Positions 7,491 through 16,915 of a DNA stretch of 64,000 nucleotides are shown here, one piece after another. The stretch comes from Comamonadaceae bacterium. GTDB taxonomy: Bacteria; Pseudomonadota; Gammaproteobacteria; Burkholderiales; Burkholderiaceae_C. Within the stretch, counting starts at the first letter, position 1; each line of letters starts with the position of its first letter. Made by a program: the position numbers and the translations under genes. Where the stretch lies: contig CANFOQ010000009.1 in NCBI GenBank assembly GCA_947448745.1, positions 1 through 64,000 on the forward strand. Direction: 5' to 3'. The notes beneath the pieces are model-generated. The model ran no database searches, was not told the origin of the DNA, and worked only from the letters and a program-made list of their open reading frames with translations.

Positions 7491-8579
7491 TTAACGTTCA
7501 TCAAAACTCAGGGTCACGGCGGCGCTGGTGGGTTTGGACTGGCACGACAGCACAAAGCCTTGCGCAGTTTCCCACGCTTCCAGTGTGAAATTTTTCTCCA
7601 TGGCCACGCTGCCTTGCGTGACTTTGGCGCGGCAGGTGCAGCACACGCCGCCCTTGCAGGAATGCGGCAAGTCCAGCCCCGCCGTCAAGGCCACATCCAA
7701 GATGCGTTCATCCGCGTTCATGCGCAAGTGATGCGTTTTGCCATCGAGCACCAGGGTGAGCGCCACGGCTGGTTCCGTGTTTTGGGGGGCGGTGTTGCTT
7801 TGGCGTGGCGTGGCGGGTGTTGAGGCAGACGCAAAGCGTTCAGCATGCACCCGGTTGGCGGGCACACCCGCGTCCAACAACGCTTGGCAGGTGGTTTCAA
7901 TCATGCCTTCAGGGCCACACACAAACACCTCGTCCATGCTTTTTGCAGGCAACAAACTCGATAGCAAGCGCTGCACTTTGGCAGTGTCAATCCGCCCTTC
8001 CAGCAAATCGGCTTCTTGCGCTTGTCGTGACAACACATGAATCAAGGTGACGCGATCGGGGTAGCGGTCCTTCAAGTCTTGCAAGGTTTCATTGAACATC
8101 ACTGAGGCCATGTTTTTGTTGCCGTACACCAAGGTGAATTTGCTGTGCGATTGGGTTTGCAGGCTGTGCAGCATGATGGACAGAATGGGCGTGATGCCCG
8201 AGCCCGCCGCAAAGCCCACACGGTGAATCGCTTTGGGCTGCTTGGACACGAAGCGACCATCGGGCGGCATCACTTGCAAGCTGCTGCCCGCCTTCACATG
8301 TGTGGCCAACCAATTGGAAAACACACCGTCGGGCACCACACGCACACCCACTTCAAAGTAGCCCGACTGCGCCAGCCACTGCGGCGTGCTGCAAATGGAA
8401 TAACTGCGCCGCACATCAGCGCCATTCACATCGGCACGCAATGTGATGAACTGCCCGGGCTGAAAAGCAAACGATTCGCGCAATGCATCGGGCACCGCAA
8501 ATCGAATGACCACGGCCTCGCCTGCTTCAGGCCGCACGGCGGCCACGGTCAAGGCATGGAATCGGGTGGAAGTGTTCAT
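7491..8579 (-). CDS. paaE: Phenylacetyl-CoA epoxidase reductase subunit PaaE
   Basis: The 362-residue reductase has an FAD-binding ferredoxin-reductase domain with RRSYSICS near residue 55, an NAD(P)-binding domain, and a C-terminal plant-type 2Fe-2S ferredoxin with DLPHSCKGGVCCTCRAKV. It passes electrons from NADPH to the PaaA di-iron centre. The reading frame stays open upstream to 8846, but the ATG at 8579, one base after the paaD stop, gives MNTSTRFHALTV and the normal family length. The longer version would overlap paaD extensively and is rejected. Confidence 0.96.
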   Translation of the reverse strand: MNTSTRFHALTVAAVRPEAGEAVVIRFAVPDALRESFAFQPGQFITLRADVNGADVRRSYSICSTPQWLAQSGYFEVGVRVVPDGVFSNWLATHVKAGSSLQVMPPDGRFVSKQPKAIHRVGFAAGSGITPILSIMLHSLQTQSHSKFTLVYGNKNMASVMFNETLQDLKDRYPDRVTLIHVLSRQAQEADLLEGRIDTAKVQRLLSSLLPAKSMDEVFVCGPEGMIETTCQALLDAGVPANRVHAERFASASTPATPRQSNTAPQNTEPAVALTLVLDGKTHHLRMNADERILDVALTAGLDLPHSCKGGVCCTCRAKVTQGSVAMEKNFTLEAWETAQGFVLSCQSKPTSAAVTLSFDER

Positions 8580-8580
8580 G

Positions 8581-9168
8581 TCAATACGGTTTGAAATAGT
8601 CGAAGGGTTCCATGCAGTCCAAACAGCGGTACATGGCTTTGCAAGCGGTCGAGCCAAAGCGCGACACCTCGGTGGTGTTGCTGGAATGGCATTGCGGGCA
8701 GGCCACGTCGTCTTTGCGTGAGGTGCTGCGGTTGAAATGCACCACGTTGGAAGCAACACCGGCCATGGCAGAACCCTCAGCTGTTTGCGATGCACTTCCA
8801 TTGGGTGGCGCAATGCCATAGCGCCTGAGTTTTTCTCGCGCTTCATCGGTCAACCAATCGGTGGACCACGCGGGTGCGAGTTGTGTCAAGACCTGCGCTT
8901 GCACACCTGCTGCAGCCAAGGCCGCTTGCACATCGTCGTGCATTTGCGTCATGGCCGGGCAACCGCTGTAGGTGGGCGTGATGATGACGTGCAATCCGTC
9001 TGGACCTTCGCGAATGTCGCGCAGCACACCCATCTCGCGCAAAGACACCACGGGGATTTCAGGGTCGCACACGTTTTCCAACAACAGCCACAGCGCATGG
9101 TGCGGATGGTCTGCATCCGGCAAGCCAAGGGGCCCTTGTGGATTCACGGCCTGCAACACACTCACCAC
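8581..9168 (-). CDS. paaD: Phenylacetate degradation protein PaaD (MIP18-type maturation factor)
   Basis: The 195-residue protein has an N-terminal MIP18/DUF59 domain (VCDPEIPVVSLREMGVLRDI, then TYSGCPAM with the conserved Cys) and a C-terminal zinc-ribbon-like segment CPQCHSSNTTEVSRFGSTACKAMYRCLDC with four cysteines. PaaD is thought to help insert or maintain the Fe-S or di-iron cofactors of the epoxidase rather than catalyse a step itself. It overlaps paaC by seven bases and precedes paaE by one base, consistent with coupled translation. Confidence 0.95.
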   Translation of the reverse strand: MVSVLQAVNPQGPLGLPDADHPHHALWLLLENVCDPEIPVVSLREMGVLRDIREGPDGLHVIITPTYSGCPAMTQMHDDVQAALAAAGVQAQVLTQLAPAWSTDWLTDEAREKLRRYGIAPPNGSASQTAEGSAMAGVASNVVHFNRSTSRKDDVACPQCHSSNTTEVSRFGSTACKAMYRCLDCMEPFDYFKPY

Positions 9169-9959
9169 ACGCCACTCGGATGGGCGCGGGCCAGGCTTTG
9201 CATCTCGGCCAACACAAAACCCAGATGCTCGGAATGCACACCGACATGGCCTTGCGGCACATGACCGCCATCGGCAGGCATTGTGAGCGTGGCCTCTGCC
9301 AGCACACGGGCCACCTGGGTTTGCCAGGCCTTTTGCAAGCTGCTGAAGTGCGCCACGCCCAGTGCTTGCAAGGCCGCTGCTTCAGCCTCACCCAACAACC
9401 AAAACGATTGGGTGTAGGGCATCAAATGGTTCAAGGCGGCTTGCGCTTTCTGATGTGACTCGGCCGTGCCATCGCCAAAACGAATCAACCAATCTTGTGC
9501 GTGTTGCACATGGTAGAGCGCCTCTTTGCGCGACTTGCTGGCAATCGCTGCCAGTTGCGGGTCGTTGGCCTGTTGCAAAGCGTCCCACACCAAGACCATG
9601 AAGCTGCTGTACAAAAAATTGCGCACGATGGTGACCGCGTAGTCGCGGTCGCCACTTGCCGTGGGCGCAAGTGCCGTGGAATGCGGCAACTCCAACAGCG
9701 TGTGGTTTTTGAATTCATGCGCATCCCGAAAATACGCCAAGCGGTCTTCGTCGCTGCCGTCTTGGCGCAGCGCCGCCACGTGTTGGTAGAGCAATCGCGC
9801 TTGGCCGATCAAATCCAGGGCGTTGTTGGCCAGCGCCAAGTCTTCTTCCAGAATGGGCCCGTGCCCACACCACTCGGCGTTGCGCTGCCCCAAGATCAGC
9901 GCGTTGTCGGCCAAGTGCAGCGCCAAGGCGGCTGCATCTGTTGAAACCACCGCGCTCAC
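9162..9959 (-). CDS. paaC: Phenylacetyl-CoA epoxidase structural subunit PaaC
   Basis: The 265-residue all-helical protein is the ferritin-like but catalytically silent partner of PaaA. Recognisable parts are LADNALILGQRNAEWCGHGPILEEDLAL near residue 15 and EALYHVQHAQDWLIRFGDGTAES near residue 145. It forms the PaaAC core that holds the substrate-binding catalytic subunit. The start is a GTG at 9959, whose first four bases overlap the paaB stop (GTGA). Confidence 0.96.
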   Translation of the reverse strand: MSAVVSTDAAALALHLADNALILGQRNAEWCGHGPILEEDLALANNALDLIGQARLLYQHVAALRQDGSDEDRLAYFRDAHEFKNHTLLELPHSTALAPTASGDRDYAVTIVRNFLYSSFMVLVWDALQQANDPQLAAIASKSRKEALYHVQHAQDWLIRFGDGTAESHQKAQAALNHLMPYTQSFWLLGEAEAAALQALGVAHFSSLQKAWQTQVARVLAEATLTMPADGGHVPQGHVGVHSEHLGFVLAEMQSLARAHPSGVW

Positions 9960-10258
9960 ATGTGCCCCACTTCGTCGGGAATCACAAAGAAAGTGGGGTG
10001 CCGGTACACCTTGTCACGCGCGGGCTCAAACAAGGTGTCTTTGTCCTCGGGGTCGCTGGCCGTGATGGCAGCCGAGGGCAGCACCCAAATGCTCACGCCT
10101 TCTTGGCGGCGCGTGTAAACGTCCCGCGCCATGTGCAGGGCTTGTTGTGCGTCGGCGGCGTGCAAACTGCCGCAGTGCTTGTGCTCCAAGCCTTGTTTGC
10201 TGCGCACGAACACTTCCCACAAGGGCCATTCTTTCAAGGCGGGTTGTTTGTCGCTCAT
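9956..10258 (-). CDS. paaB: Phenylacetyl-CoA epoxidase subunit PaaB
   Basis: The 100-residue protein contains the family hallmarks [24 protein letters not shown] and [20 protein letters not shown]. PaaB bridges PaaAC units in the epoxidase complex. The frame is open further upstream to 10330, but the ATG at 10258 ([12 protein letters not shown]) overlaps the paaA stop as ATGA and gives the normal size. The stop overlaps the paaC GTG. Confidence 0.95.
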   Translation of the reverse strand: MSDKQPALKEWPLWEVFVRSKQGLEHKHCGSLHAADAQQALHMARDVYTRRQEGVSIWVLPSAAITASDPEDKDTLFEPARDKVYRHPTFFVIPDEVGHM

Positions 10259-11289
10259 GCGGCCTCCTGTTGTTGTGCTTGGCGCGTGGCTTGTTTTTGC
10301 GCGTGGGCCATGGCGGCTTCGCGCACCCATTGGCCGTCTTCATGGGCTTTCACCCGCGTGGCCAAGCGTTCTTTGTTGCACGGTCCGTTGCCGTTCACCG
10401 TCGCCCAAAACTCGTCCCAATCAATTTGTCCATAGTCATGGTGGCCGCGTTCTTCGTTCCACTTCAAATCGGGGTCGGGCAAGGTCACGCCCAACACCTT
10501 GGCTTGCGGCACGGTGGCGTCGACAAACTTTTGCCGCAGGTCGTCGTTGGAAATGCGCTTGATGCCCCAGCGCATGCCTTGCACGCTGTTGGGGCTGTCG
10601 GCGTCGGGCGGGCCGAACATGGCCAGGCATTTCCACCACCAGCGGTTCACCGCGTCTTGCACCATGGCTTGTTGCGCGGCGCTGCCTTGCATCATGGCCA
10701 GCAGGGCTTCAAAGCCTTGGCGTTGGTGAAAACTTTCTTCCTTGCACACGCGCACCATGGCACGGGCGTAGGGGCCATAGGAGCAGCGGCACAGCGGAAT
10801 CTGGTTCATGATGGCCGCGCCGTCCACCAGCCAACCGATGACACCGACATCGGCCCAGGTGAGCGTGGGGTAGTTGAAGATCGAGCTGTACTTGGCGCGG
10901 CCGATGTGCAGGGCGTCCAACATTTGGTCGCGGCTGGTGCCCAGGGTTTCGGCGGCGCTGTACAGGTACAGGCCGTGGCCGCCCTCGTCTTGCACTTTGG
11001 CAATCAAGATGGCTTTGCGCTTGAGGCTCGGGGCGCGGCTGATCCAGTTGCCCTCGGGCAGCATGCCGACGATTTCGCTGTGGGCGTGCTGGCTGATTTG
11101 GCGCACCAAGGTTTTGCGGTAGGCGTCCGGCATCCAGTCTTTCGGCTCGATCTTGCCGTCGGCGTCGATGACGGCGTCAAACTTGGTTTGGGCGGCTTGC
11201 AGCACCTGCTGCTGGGCGGCATTCAAAACCGCCGCCACGGCTTGGGCGGGGGCGGCGCCATCGGGCACATTGAAGGACTGGGTGTACAT
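10255..11289 (-). CDS. paaA: Phenylacetyl-CoA 1,2-epoxidase catalytic subunit PaaA
   Basis: The protein (344 residues from ATG 11289) is the ferritin-like di-iron subunit that epoxidises phenylacetyl-CoA. Carboxylate and His ligands lie in [17 protein letters not shown] and [18 protein letters not shown]. The C-terminus ends in an Ala/Gln-rich tail. The open frame continues upstream through the promoter region; [11 protein letters not shown] at 11289 is preferred because it has AGGAG ten bases before it and leaves the divergent operator free. It is the first gene of paaABCDEZ. No CoA ligase paaK or paaFGHJ genes are in the window. Confidence 0.96.
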   Translation of the reverse strand: MYTQSFNVPDGAAPAQAVAAVLNAAQQQVLQAAQTKFDAVIDADGKIEPKDWMPDAYRKTLVRQISQHAHSEIVGMLPEGNWISRAPSLKRKAILIAKVQDEGGHGLYLYSAAETLGTSRDQMLDALHIGRAKYSSIFNYPTLTWADVGVIGWLVDGAAIMNQIPLCRCSYGPYARAMVRVCKEESFHQRQGFEALLAMMQGSAAQQAMVQDAVNRWWWKCLAMFGPPDADSPNSVQGMRWGIKRISNDDLRQKFVDATVPQAKVLGVTLPDPDLKWNEERGHHDYGQIDWDEFWATVNGNGPCNKERLATRVKAHEDGQWVREAAMAHAQKQATRQAQQQEAA

Positions 11290-11330
11290 GGTTGGGGGGC
11301 TCCTGATCAAGCCGGCGCAGGTTAGCACGG

Positions 11331-11369
11331 TGATACATAATTTCAGCAAAAAGCCGTTTTTATGTATCA
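11331..11369. promoter_or_regulatory. Probable PaaX operator between paaA and paaX
   Basis: TGATACATAA (11331-11340) and its perfect inverse TTATGTATCA (11360-11369) flank a 19-base spacer in the 107-base divergent intergenic region. PaaX is a GntR-like repressor released by phenylacetyl-CoA, and known PaaX sites are spaced inverted repeats of TGAT-type half-sites. The position lets one site control both directions. Confidence 0.75.
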
Positions 11370-11396
11370 TAAAAAGCCTTGAAACCCAATACCCGT

Positions 11397-12350
11397 ATGA
11401 CCACCCCCTCAAAACCAAGCCTTTCGGACCCCTTCCAACAACGCCTTCAGATGTGGCAGGAACAGCCCCGCCAGCAGGCCGGCTCGCTCATCATTTCGGT
11501 GTTTGGCGATGCGCTTTACCCGCGCGGCGGCGCGGTGGCCATGGGCAGCCTGATCCATTTGTTGGCGCCACTGCAGGTGAACGAGCGGCTGATCCGCACC
11601 GCTTGCTTTCGGCTGGTGCAAGAGGATTGGCTGCAAGCCAAGGCGGTGGGCAACCGCAGCAATTACGTGCTCAGCCGCACCGGGCGCAGCCGGGTGGAGG
11701 AAGCCTCGCGCCATATTTACGCCGCGCACCCGGTGGTCTGGGACAAGCAGTGGCGCAGCATCATCGTCACCGGCCAGCACAGCCCCACGGCGCTGGAGCC
11801 TTTGCGCCGCGCCCTCTATTGGCAAGGCTTTGGCCAGATCAACCACCAATGCTTCATCCACCCCAGCGCCGACTTGAGCAGCGTGATGACCAACTTGCGC
11901 ATCAGCGGCTTGGACGCGTGGGAGAGCCGCTTGCTGACCTTGGTCGGCAAGCCGCCCAGCGGCAGCGTGTTGGACGCGCCCGCCCAGGTGGTGAAAACCG
12001 CTTGGTATTTGAACGAGCTGGATCGCAACTACGCCCAATTCGTCGGCATCTACGAAGCCATTGAACGCTGGTGCCAAAAACGCAAAGCCAAAGCCTTCAG
12101 CGATGAACAAGCGTTTTGGTTGCGGGTGTTGTTGGTGCATGACTTCCGGCGTTTGCTGCTGCGCGACCCGTCGCTGCCGCCGAGTTTGTTGCCGCCGCGT
12201 TGGATGGGTTCACGCGCCCGTGCCGTGTTCAACAGTTTTTATCCGATGCTGCTGTCGGCCTCCGAGCGGCACTTGGATTTGCACCTGAAAGTGGCCGGTG
12301 CAGCCACGCCCAACGCCGACCTCGAGGTGTTGAAAAACAGAACAACTTAG
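11397..12350 (+). CDS. paaX: Phenylacetate operon repressor PaaX
   Basis: The 317-residue protein (ATG 11397) has the PaaX layout: an N-terminal winged helix ([23 protein letters not shown], then [22 protein letters not shown]), a central ferredoxin-like domain ([12 protein letters not shown]) and a C-terminal domain containing [22 protein letters not shown]. Phenylacetyl-CoA is the usual inducer that releases it from DNA. A TTG at 11379 in frame is a less likely start. It is divergent from paaA across the inverted repeat at 11331-11369 and is followed by a terminator. Confidence 0.95.
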   Translation: MTTPSKPSLSDPFQQRLQMWQEQPRQQAGSLIISVFGDALYPRGGAVAMGSLIHLLAPLQVNERLIRTACFRLVQEDWLQAKAVGNRSNYVLSRTGRSRVEEASRHIYAAHPVVWDKQWRSIIVTGQHSPTALEPLRRALYWQGFGQINHQCFIHPSADLSSVMTNLRISGLDAWESRLLTLVGKPPSGSVLDAPAQVVKTAWYLNELDRNYAQFVGIYEAIERWCQKRKAKAFSDEQAFWLRVLLVHDFRRLLLRDPSLPPSLLPPRWMGSRARAVFNSFYPMLLSASERHLDLHLKVAGAATPNADLEVLKNRTT

Positions 12351-12377
12351 GCCGGTTGGAAATACCGATAATGCCTT

Positions 12378-12407
12378 GCACACTTTTGCTGAAAGTGTGC
12401 TGGTTTT
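12378..12407 (+). terminator. Probable terminator after paaX
   Basis: A 9-bp perfect stem (GCACACTTT at 12378-12386 with AAAGTGTGC at 12392-12400) and a five-base loop are followed by TGGTTTT. The T tract is interrupted, so efficiency is uncertain. Confidence 0.6.
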
Positions 12408-12440
12408 GTTGTCGTGTGTATAAAAATCCAAAGGCGTCTG

Positions 12441-15400
12441 ATGTTGACTAATGTGGTGGGCGTGGCCCTGAAACGACCCTACACCTTTGTGGTCATGGCC
12501 TTGTTGTTACTCATCTTGGGGCCGCTGGCTGCGCTTCGCACACCCACCGACATCTTTCCCGAAATACGCATCCCGGTGATTGCTGTGGCCTGGTCTTACA
12601 CCGGCTTGCCACCCGACCAAATGGCCGGTCGCATCACCACCGCCTTCCAACGGGTGCTCACCACCACGGTGAACGACATCGAGCACATCGAGGCCAACTC
12701 GTACAACGGCATCGGCATCGTCAAAATCTTTTTCCAACCCGGCGTCAACATCGCGGTGGCCAATGCGCAGGTCACTTCTGTATCCCAGTTCATGGTGCGC
12801 CAAATGCCGCCGGGCACCCAGCCGCCAATCATCATCAACTACAACGCCTCGACCGTGCCCATCTTGCAACTGGCCTTGGCCGGCAAGGGCCTGACCGAGC
12901 AAAACCTGGCTGACTTGGGGCTCACGCAAGTGCGCAGCCCCTTGGTCACGGTGCCGGGTGCGGCTGTGCCGTTTCCTTATGGCGGCAAATCGCGTTTGGT
13001 GCAACTCGACTTGAACCCCAGCGCCTTGCAAGCACGTGGTTTGTCGGCGCAAGACGTGACCAACGCCTTGGCCGCGCAAAACATCATCATCCCGGTGGGC
13101 ACGCAAAAAATCGGCAGCCTCGAATACACCATCAACCTCAACAGCGCAGCGTCTGACTTGAAAGACTTGGACAACCTGCCGATCAAGTCGGTGAATGGGG
13201 CCATGGTCTACATCCGCGATGTCGCCAATGTGCACGACGGCAACGCACCGCAAACCAATGTGGTGCATGTGGATGGCAACCGCTCGGTGCTGATGTCGGT
13301 GTTGAAAAACGGCAGCACCTCCACCTTGGCCATCGTCGATGGTGTGCGCGAGAAGTTGCAAGCGATCAAAGCTTCATTGCCACCCAACCTGACCATTCAA
13401 CCGATCAACGACCAATCGGTGTTTGTGCGGGCGGCGATTCAGGGCGTGGCCTTGGAAGGTTTGATTGCCGCGGCCTTAACGAGCGTGATGATCTTTTTGT
13501 TTTTGGGCAGTTGGCGCTCGACCATCATCATCGCGGTGTCCATTCCACTTTCCATCATGGGTGCCATCGTCGGTCTGTATGCCTTGGGCGAGACCTTGAA
13601 CATCATGACCCTGGGCGGCTTGGCGCTGGCCGTGGGCATCTTGGTGGACGACGCCACCGTCACCATTGAAAACATCAACTGGCACCTCGAGCAAGGCAAG
13701 GGCGTGGAGCAAGCCATTTTGGATGGCGCGGCGCAAATCGTCACCCCCGCGTTTGTGTCCTTGCTGTGTATTTGTATTGTGTTCGTGCCAATGTTTTTCT
13801 TGGAAGGCGTGTCGCGCTTTCTGTTTGTGCCCATGGCCTTGTCGGTGATGTTGGCCATGGTCTGGTCCTTCTTTTTATCGCGCACCTTGGTGCCGACCAT
13901 GGCGCTGTTTTTGTTGAAGCCGCATGCACCACACACCGACATGCACGGTTTGAACAGCACCCTGCCGCGCACCCGCAACCCGATCGTGGCGTTTCAACGC
14001 GGCTTTGAAGCCCGCTTTGAAGCCTTTCGCGCGGGCTACAAAAACCTGTTGAACCTGGCCTTGCACCACCGGGGTCTGGTGACGGTGGGTTTTGCTGCCG
14101 TTGTGGTGGGCTCGTTTGCATTGGTGCCTTTTTTGGGCAGCAACTTCTTTCCCGATGTCGACGGCGGCCAAATCTTGATTCACGCCCGTGTGCCGGTGGG
14201 CACCCGGGTTGAAGAAACCGCCGCGCGTTTCTCCAAGATACAAGCGCACATTCGGCAAGTGATTCCGGCGCACGACATCACCACCGTGGTGGACAACATC
14301 GGTTTGCCGCCCAGCTACATCAACCTGATTTACAACAACACGGGTGTGGTGGGCTCGCAAGATGGTGACATTCAAATTGCATTGAACCCCGGCCACGCGC
14401 CCACCGCCGACTATGTGCGCACACTGCGCGAACAACTGCCCGTGGCCTTCCCCGACACCGTGTTTTCGTTTCCGCCGGCCGACATCATCAGCCAGATCTT
14501 GAACTTTGGGTCGCCTGCACCCATCGACATTCAAGTGCGTGGCAACAACTTGAGCGCCAACTATGACTACGCCAATTTGTTGTTGAAAGAAATTCGCCGC
14601 ATCCCCGGCGTGGCCGATGCGCGGATTCAACAATCGGCCAAGAGCCCGGTGTTTGAAGTGAACTTGGACCGCACCCAAGCGCAAGACATGGGCATCACCG
14701 CACGCGATGTGACCAACAACATGGTGGTGAATTTGGCGGGCAGCAGCCAGGTCTCGCCCACCTTTTGGTTGAACCCGGCCAATGGCGTGTCCTACCCCGT
14801 GGTGATGCAAACGCCGCAGTACAACCTCGACTCCTTGAACGACTTGGCCAATGTGCCGATCAGTCCCGCCAACGCCAGCACACAACAAGTGCTGGGCAGC
14901 GTGGCGAGTTTCAACCGCACTGCGAAAAGCGCCTTGGTGACGCAGTACGACATCCAACCCATGGTGCAAATCCATGCCGCCACCCAAGGCCGCGACTTGG
15001 GCAGTGTGGCCAAAGACATTCAACGCGTCATCACTGAAACGCAAGAGAAGTTGCCCAAGGGCAGCAAGGTGGTCATGCTGGGTCAAGTGCGCACCATGGA
15101 CAAAGCCTTCTCGGGGTTGTTGTGGGGCCTGTTGGGCGCGGTGGTTCTGATCTACTTCCTGATCGTGGTGAATTTCCAATCCTGGCGCGACCCCTTGGTG
15201 ATCGTCAGCGCCTTGCCTGCTGCGTTGGCTGGCATCGTCTGGATGTTGTTTGCCACCCGCACCACGCTCTCTGTGCCGGCGCTGACCGGTGCCATCATGT
15301 GCATGGGCGTGGCCACTGCCAACAGCGTCTTGGTCATCAGCTTTGCCCGCGAGCGTTTGGATGAACTCGGTGACGCGGTTGCTGCGGCTTTGGATGCAGG

Positions 15401-15638
15401 CTTTGTGCGTTTTCGCCCGGTGCTCATGACCGCCTTGGCCATGATGATCGGCATGGTGCCCATGGCCTTGGGTCTGGGCGAAGGCGGCGAACAAAACGCC
15501 CCCTTGGGCCGCGCTGTGATTGGCGGTTTGTTGTTTGCCACCTTGGCCACCTTGGTTTTGGTGCCCTTGCTGTTCAGCATGGTTCATGGCCGCCCCAAGG
15601 CCACCCCTTCTTTGAATCCCGGAGTCCGTCATGCTTGA
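12441..15638 (+). CDS. RND-family efflux pump inner-membrane transporter
   Basis: The protein of about 1065 residues has the RND layout. A first membrane helix at residues 12-30 is followed by a large periplasmic loop, a six-helix bundle at about 335-520 with GGLALAVGILVDDATVTIENI, a second periplasmic loop, and a final bundle at about 850-1045 ending in FRPVLMTALAMMIGMVPMALGLGEGGEQNAPLGRAVIGGLL. It is the proton-driven exporter of a tripartite pump. The start MLTNVVGVALKRPY at 12441 is preferred over an upstream GTG at 12414. The membrane fusion gene overlaps its end by eight bases; no outer-membrane channel gene follows, so TolC or another channel must be recruited. The substrate is unknown. 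Confidence 0.93.
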   Translation: MLTNVVGVALKRPYTFVVMALLLLILGPLAALRTPTDIFPEIRIPVIAVAWSYTGLPPDQMAGRITTAFQRVLTTTVNDIEHIEANSYNGIGIVKIFFQPGVNIAVANAQVTSVSQFMVRQMPPGTQPPIIINYNASTVPILQLALAGKGLTEQNLADLGLTQVRSPLVTVPGAAVPFPYGGKSRLVQLDLNPSALQARGLSAQDVTNALAAQNIIIPVGTQKIGSLEYTINLNSAASDLKDLDNLPIKSVNGAMVYIRDVANVHDGNAPQTNVVHVDGNRSVLMSVLKNGSTSTLAIVDGVREKLQAIKASLPPNLTIQPINDQSVFVRAAIQGVALEGLIAAALTSVMIFLFLGSWRSTIIIAVSIPLSIMGAIVGLYALGETLNIMTLGGLALAVGILVDDATVTIENINWHLEQGKGVEQAILDGAAQIVTPAFVSLLCICIVFVPMFFLEGVSRFLFVPMALSVMLAMVWSFFLSRTLVPTMALFLLKPHAPHTDMHGLNSTLPRTRNPIVAFQRGFEARFEAFRAGYKNLLNLALHHRGLVTVGFAAVVVGSFALVPFLGSNFFPDVDGGQILIHARVPVGTRVEETAARFSKIQAHIRQVIPAHDITTVVDNIGLPPSYINLIYNNTGVVGSQDGDIQIALNPGHAPTADYVRTLREQLPVAFPDTVFSFPPADIISQILNFGSPAPIDIQVRGNNLSANYDYANLLLKEIRRIPGVADARIQQSAKSPVFEVNLDRTQAQDMGITARDVTNNMVVNLAGSSQVSPTFWLNPANGVSYPVVMQTPQYNLDSLNDLANVPISPANASTQQVLGSVASFNRTAKSALVTQYDIQPMVQIHAATQGRDLGSVAKDIQRVITETQEKLPKGSKVVMLGQVRTMDKAFSGLLWGLLGAVVLIYFLIVVNFQSWRDPLVIVSALPAALAGIVWMLFATRTTLSVPALTGAIMCMGVATANSVLVISFARERLDELGDAVAAALDAGFVRFRPVLMTALAMMIGMVPMALGLGEGGEQNAPLGRAVIGGLLFATLATLVLVPLLFSMVHGRPKATPSLNPGVRHA

Positions 15639-16791
15639 TCCCCGTCCCCCCGTTTTTTCGCGCAGCAAACTTTGGACGGCTTTGTTGATCGTGGGCGTGG
15701 TGGCCGCCGCCGTGGTGGTCCACGGTCTGCGTGAGCGCAGCGCCGACAACAGCCAACTCAAGGCCGTGGCCGACAAACAATCGGTGCGCACCGTCACGGT
15801 CATTGCACCAGCGGTGTCGCCTGCTTCGCCGAGCATGGACTTGCCCGGTCGCATCGAGGCTTATGCCAAAGCCCCTTTGTATTCGCGCATCAGCGGCTAT
15901 TTGAAAGTTTGGAAGGCCGACATCGGCACGTCGGTGAAAGCCGGACAGTTGTTGGCCGAGATCGACACGCCCGATGTAGACCAACAAATTTTGCAAGCCA
16001 AGGCCGAATTGGCCAGCACCCAAGCGAATGCGGCGTTGTCTGAAACCACCGCCAAGCGTTGGCAGTCTTTGCAAACCACCAACTTCGTGTCAGCCCAAGC
16101 CGTGGAAGAAAAAATGGGCGACTTGAGCGCCAAGCAAGCGGTGGTGAATGCCTCACAAGCCAATGTGAACCGTTTGCAAGCCTTGAAAAATTTCAGCCGC
16201 ATCACTGCGCCCTTTGATGGCGTGGTGACCGCACGCAACACCGATGTCGGCGCCTTGGTGAATGTGGGCGGTGCACCTGGCACCGAGCTGTTTGTGGTGT
16301 CGGATGTGAGCCGCTTGCGCTTGTACGTCAATATTCCTCAAAACCAAGTGGCGGCCATCCACAAAGGCAGCGTGGCCAAGTTCACAGTGCCCGAAAAACC
16401 AGGCAAGGTGTTCACGGCCACGGTGCAATCCATGGCCCAAGCCATCAACGCAGGCTCGGGCAGCATGTTGGTGCAACTCGCCGCAGACAACAGCCGTGGC
16501 GAGTTGTTGCCCGGTGGTTATGCGCAGGTCAGCTTTGACATGCCTGCTCACACAGAACATTTGAATATCCCGCCAAGTGCTTTGATTTTCACCAAAACTG
16601 GGATTCAAGTGGCCACTGTCGATGCGCAAAACAAGGTCGTCATCAAGCCTGTGGTGGTGGCCAAAGACCATGGTGTTCGACTCGAACTCTTATCGGGTCT
16701 GGAGAGCACTGATCGCGTCATTGAAAACCCACCTGATGGTGTGATGCAAGGTGACCTGGTGAACGTGGCCGTGGTTGAAAATAAAAAATGA
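15631..16791 (+). CDS. RND efflux periplasmic adaptor (membrane fusion protein)
   Basis: The 386-residue protein has one N-terminal membrane anchor (about residues 10-30), a split lipoyl/barrel-sandwich domain (GRIEAYAKAPLYSRISGYL with VGTSVKAGQLLAEID-like sequence, and later NFSRITAPFDGVV), an alpha-helical hairpin between about residues 105 and 175, and beta-barrel and membrane-proximal domains. It links the upstream RND transporter to an outer-membrane channel. Its ATG lies inside the last codons of the transporter gene, so translation is coupled. The order, transporter before adaptor, is the reverse of the common acrAB arrangement. Confidence 0.92.
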   Translation: MLDPRPPVFSRSKLWTALLIVGVVAAAVVVHGLRERSADNSQLKAVADKQSVRTVTVIAPAVSPASPSMDLPGRIEAYAKAPLYSRISGYLKVWKADIGTSVKAGQLLAEIDTPDVDQQILQAKAELASTQANAALSETTAKRWQSLQTTNFVSAQAVEEKMGDLSAKQAVVNASQANVNRLQALKNFSRITAPFDGVVTARNTDVGALVNVGGAPGTELFVVSDVSRLRLYVNIPQNQVAAIHKGSVAKFTVPEKPGKVFTATVQSMAQAINAGSGSMLVQLAADNSRGELLPGGYAQVSFDMPAHTEHLNIPPSALIFTKTGIQVATVDAQNKVVIKPVVVAKDHGVRLELLSGLESTDRVIENPPDGVMQGDLVNVAVVENKK

Positions 16792-16795
16792 TTTC

Positions 16796-16824
16796 TTGAC
16801 TCAATATGTCAAAAACGTTAATAA
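16796..16824 (+). promoter_or_regulatory. Sigma-70 promoter for the YkgJ-like/GNAT-like pair
   Basis: TTGACT (16796-16801) and TAATAA (16819-16824) are separated by exactly 17 bases, just after the adaptor stop and 91 bases before the next start codon. Confidence 0.6.
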
Positions 16825-16915
16825 TTATTTAAACCACTGCTTAGCTTGATGTCCAACACAACAGTTTTATTGAACAGCAAGCAGCACCAAGGCCTCGTTT
16901 CACTGGAGCCCACGC

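Noticed and set aside
6411-7823. Long open frame on the plus strand (470 residues)
   Set aside because: It is antisense to paaZ and paaE and shows the same His/Gln/Arg-rich low-information composition.
7491-8846. PaaE as a 451-residue protein
   Set aside because: The extra N-terminus is the paaD gene in another frame. The ATG at 8579 gives the normal length and a one-base spacing to paaD.
10147-11325. Open frame on the plus strand (392 residues) across paaB and paaA
   Set aside because: It is a shadow of two well-conserved epoxidase genes and has no recognisable domain.
13875-15854. Long open frame on the minus strand (659 residues)
   Set aside because: It is the antisense shadow of the RND transporter gene. 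The protein is rich in His, Gln and Gly, has no domain, and the sense frame is a strong family match.
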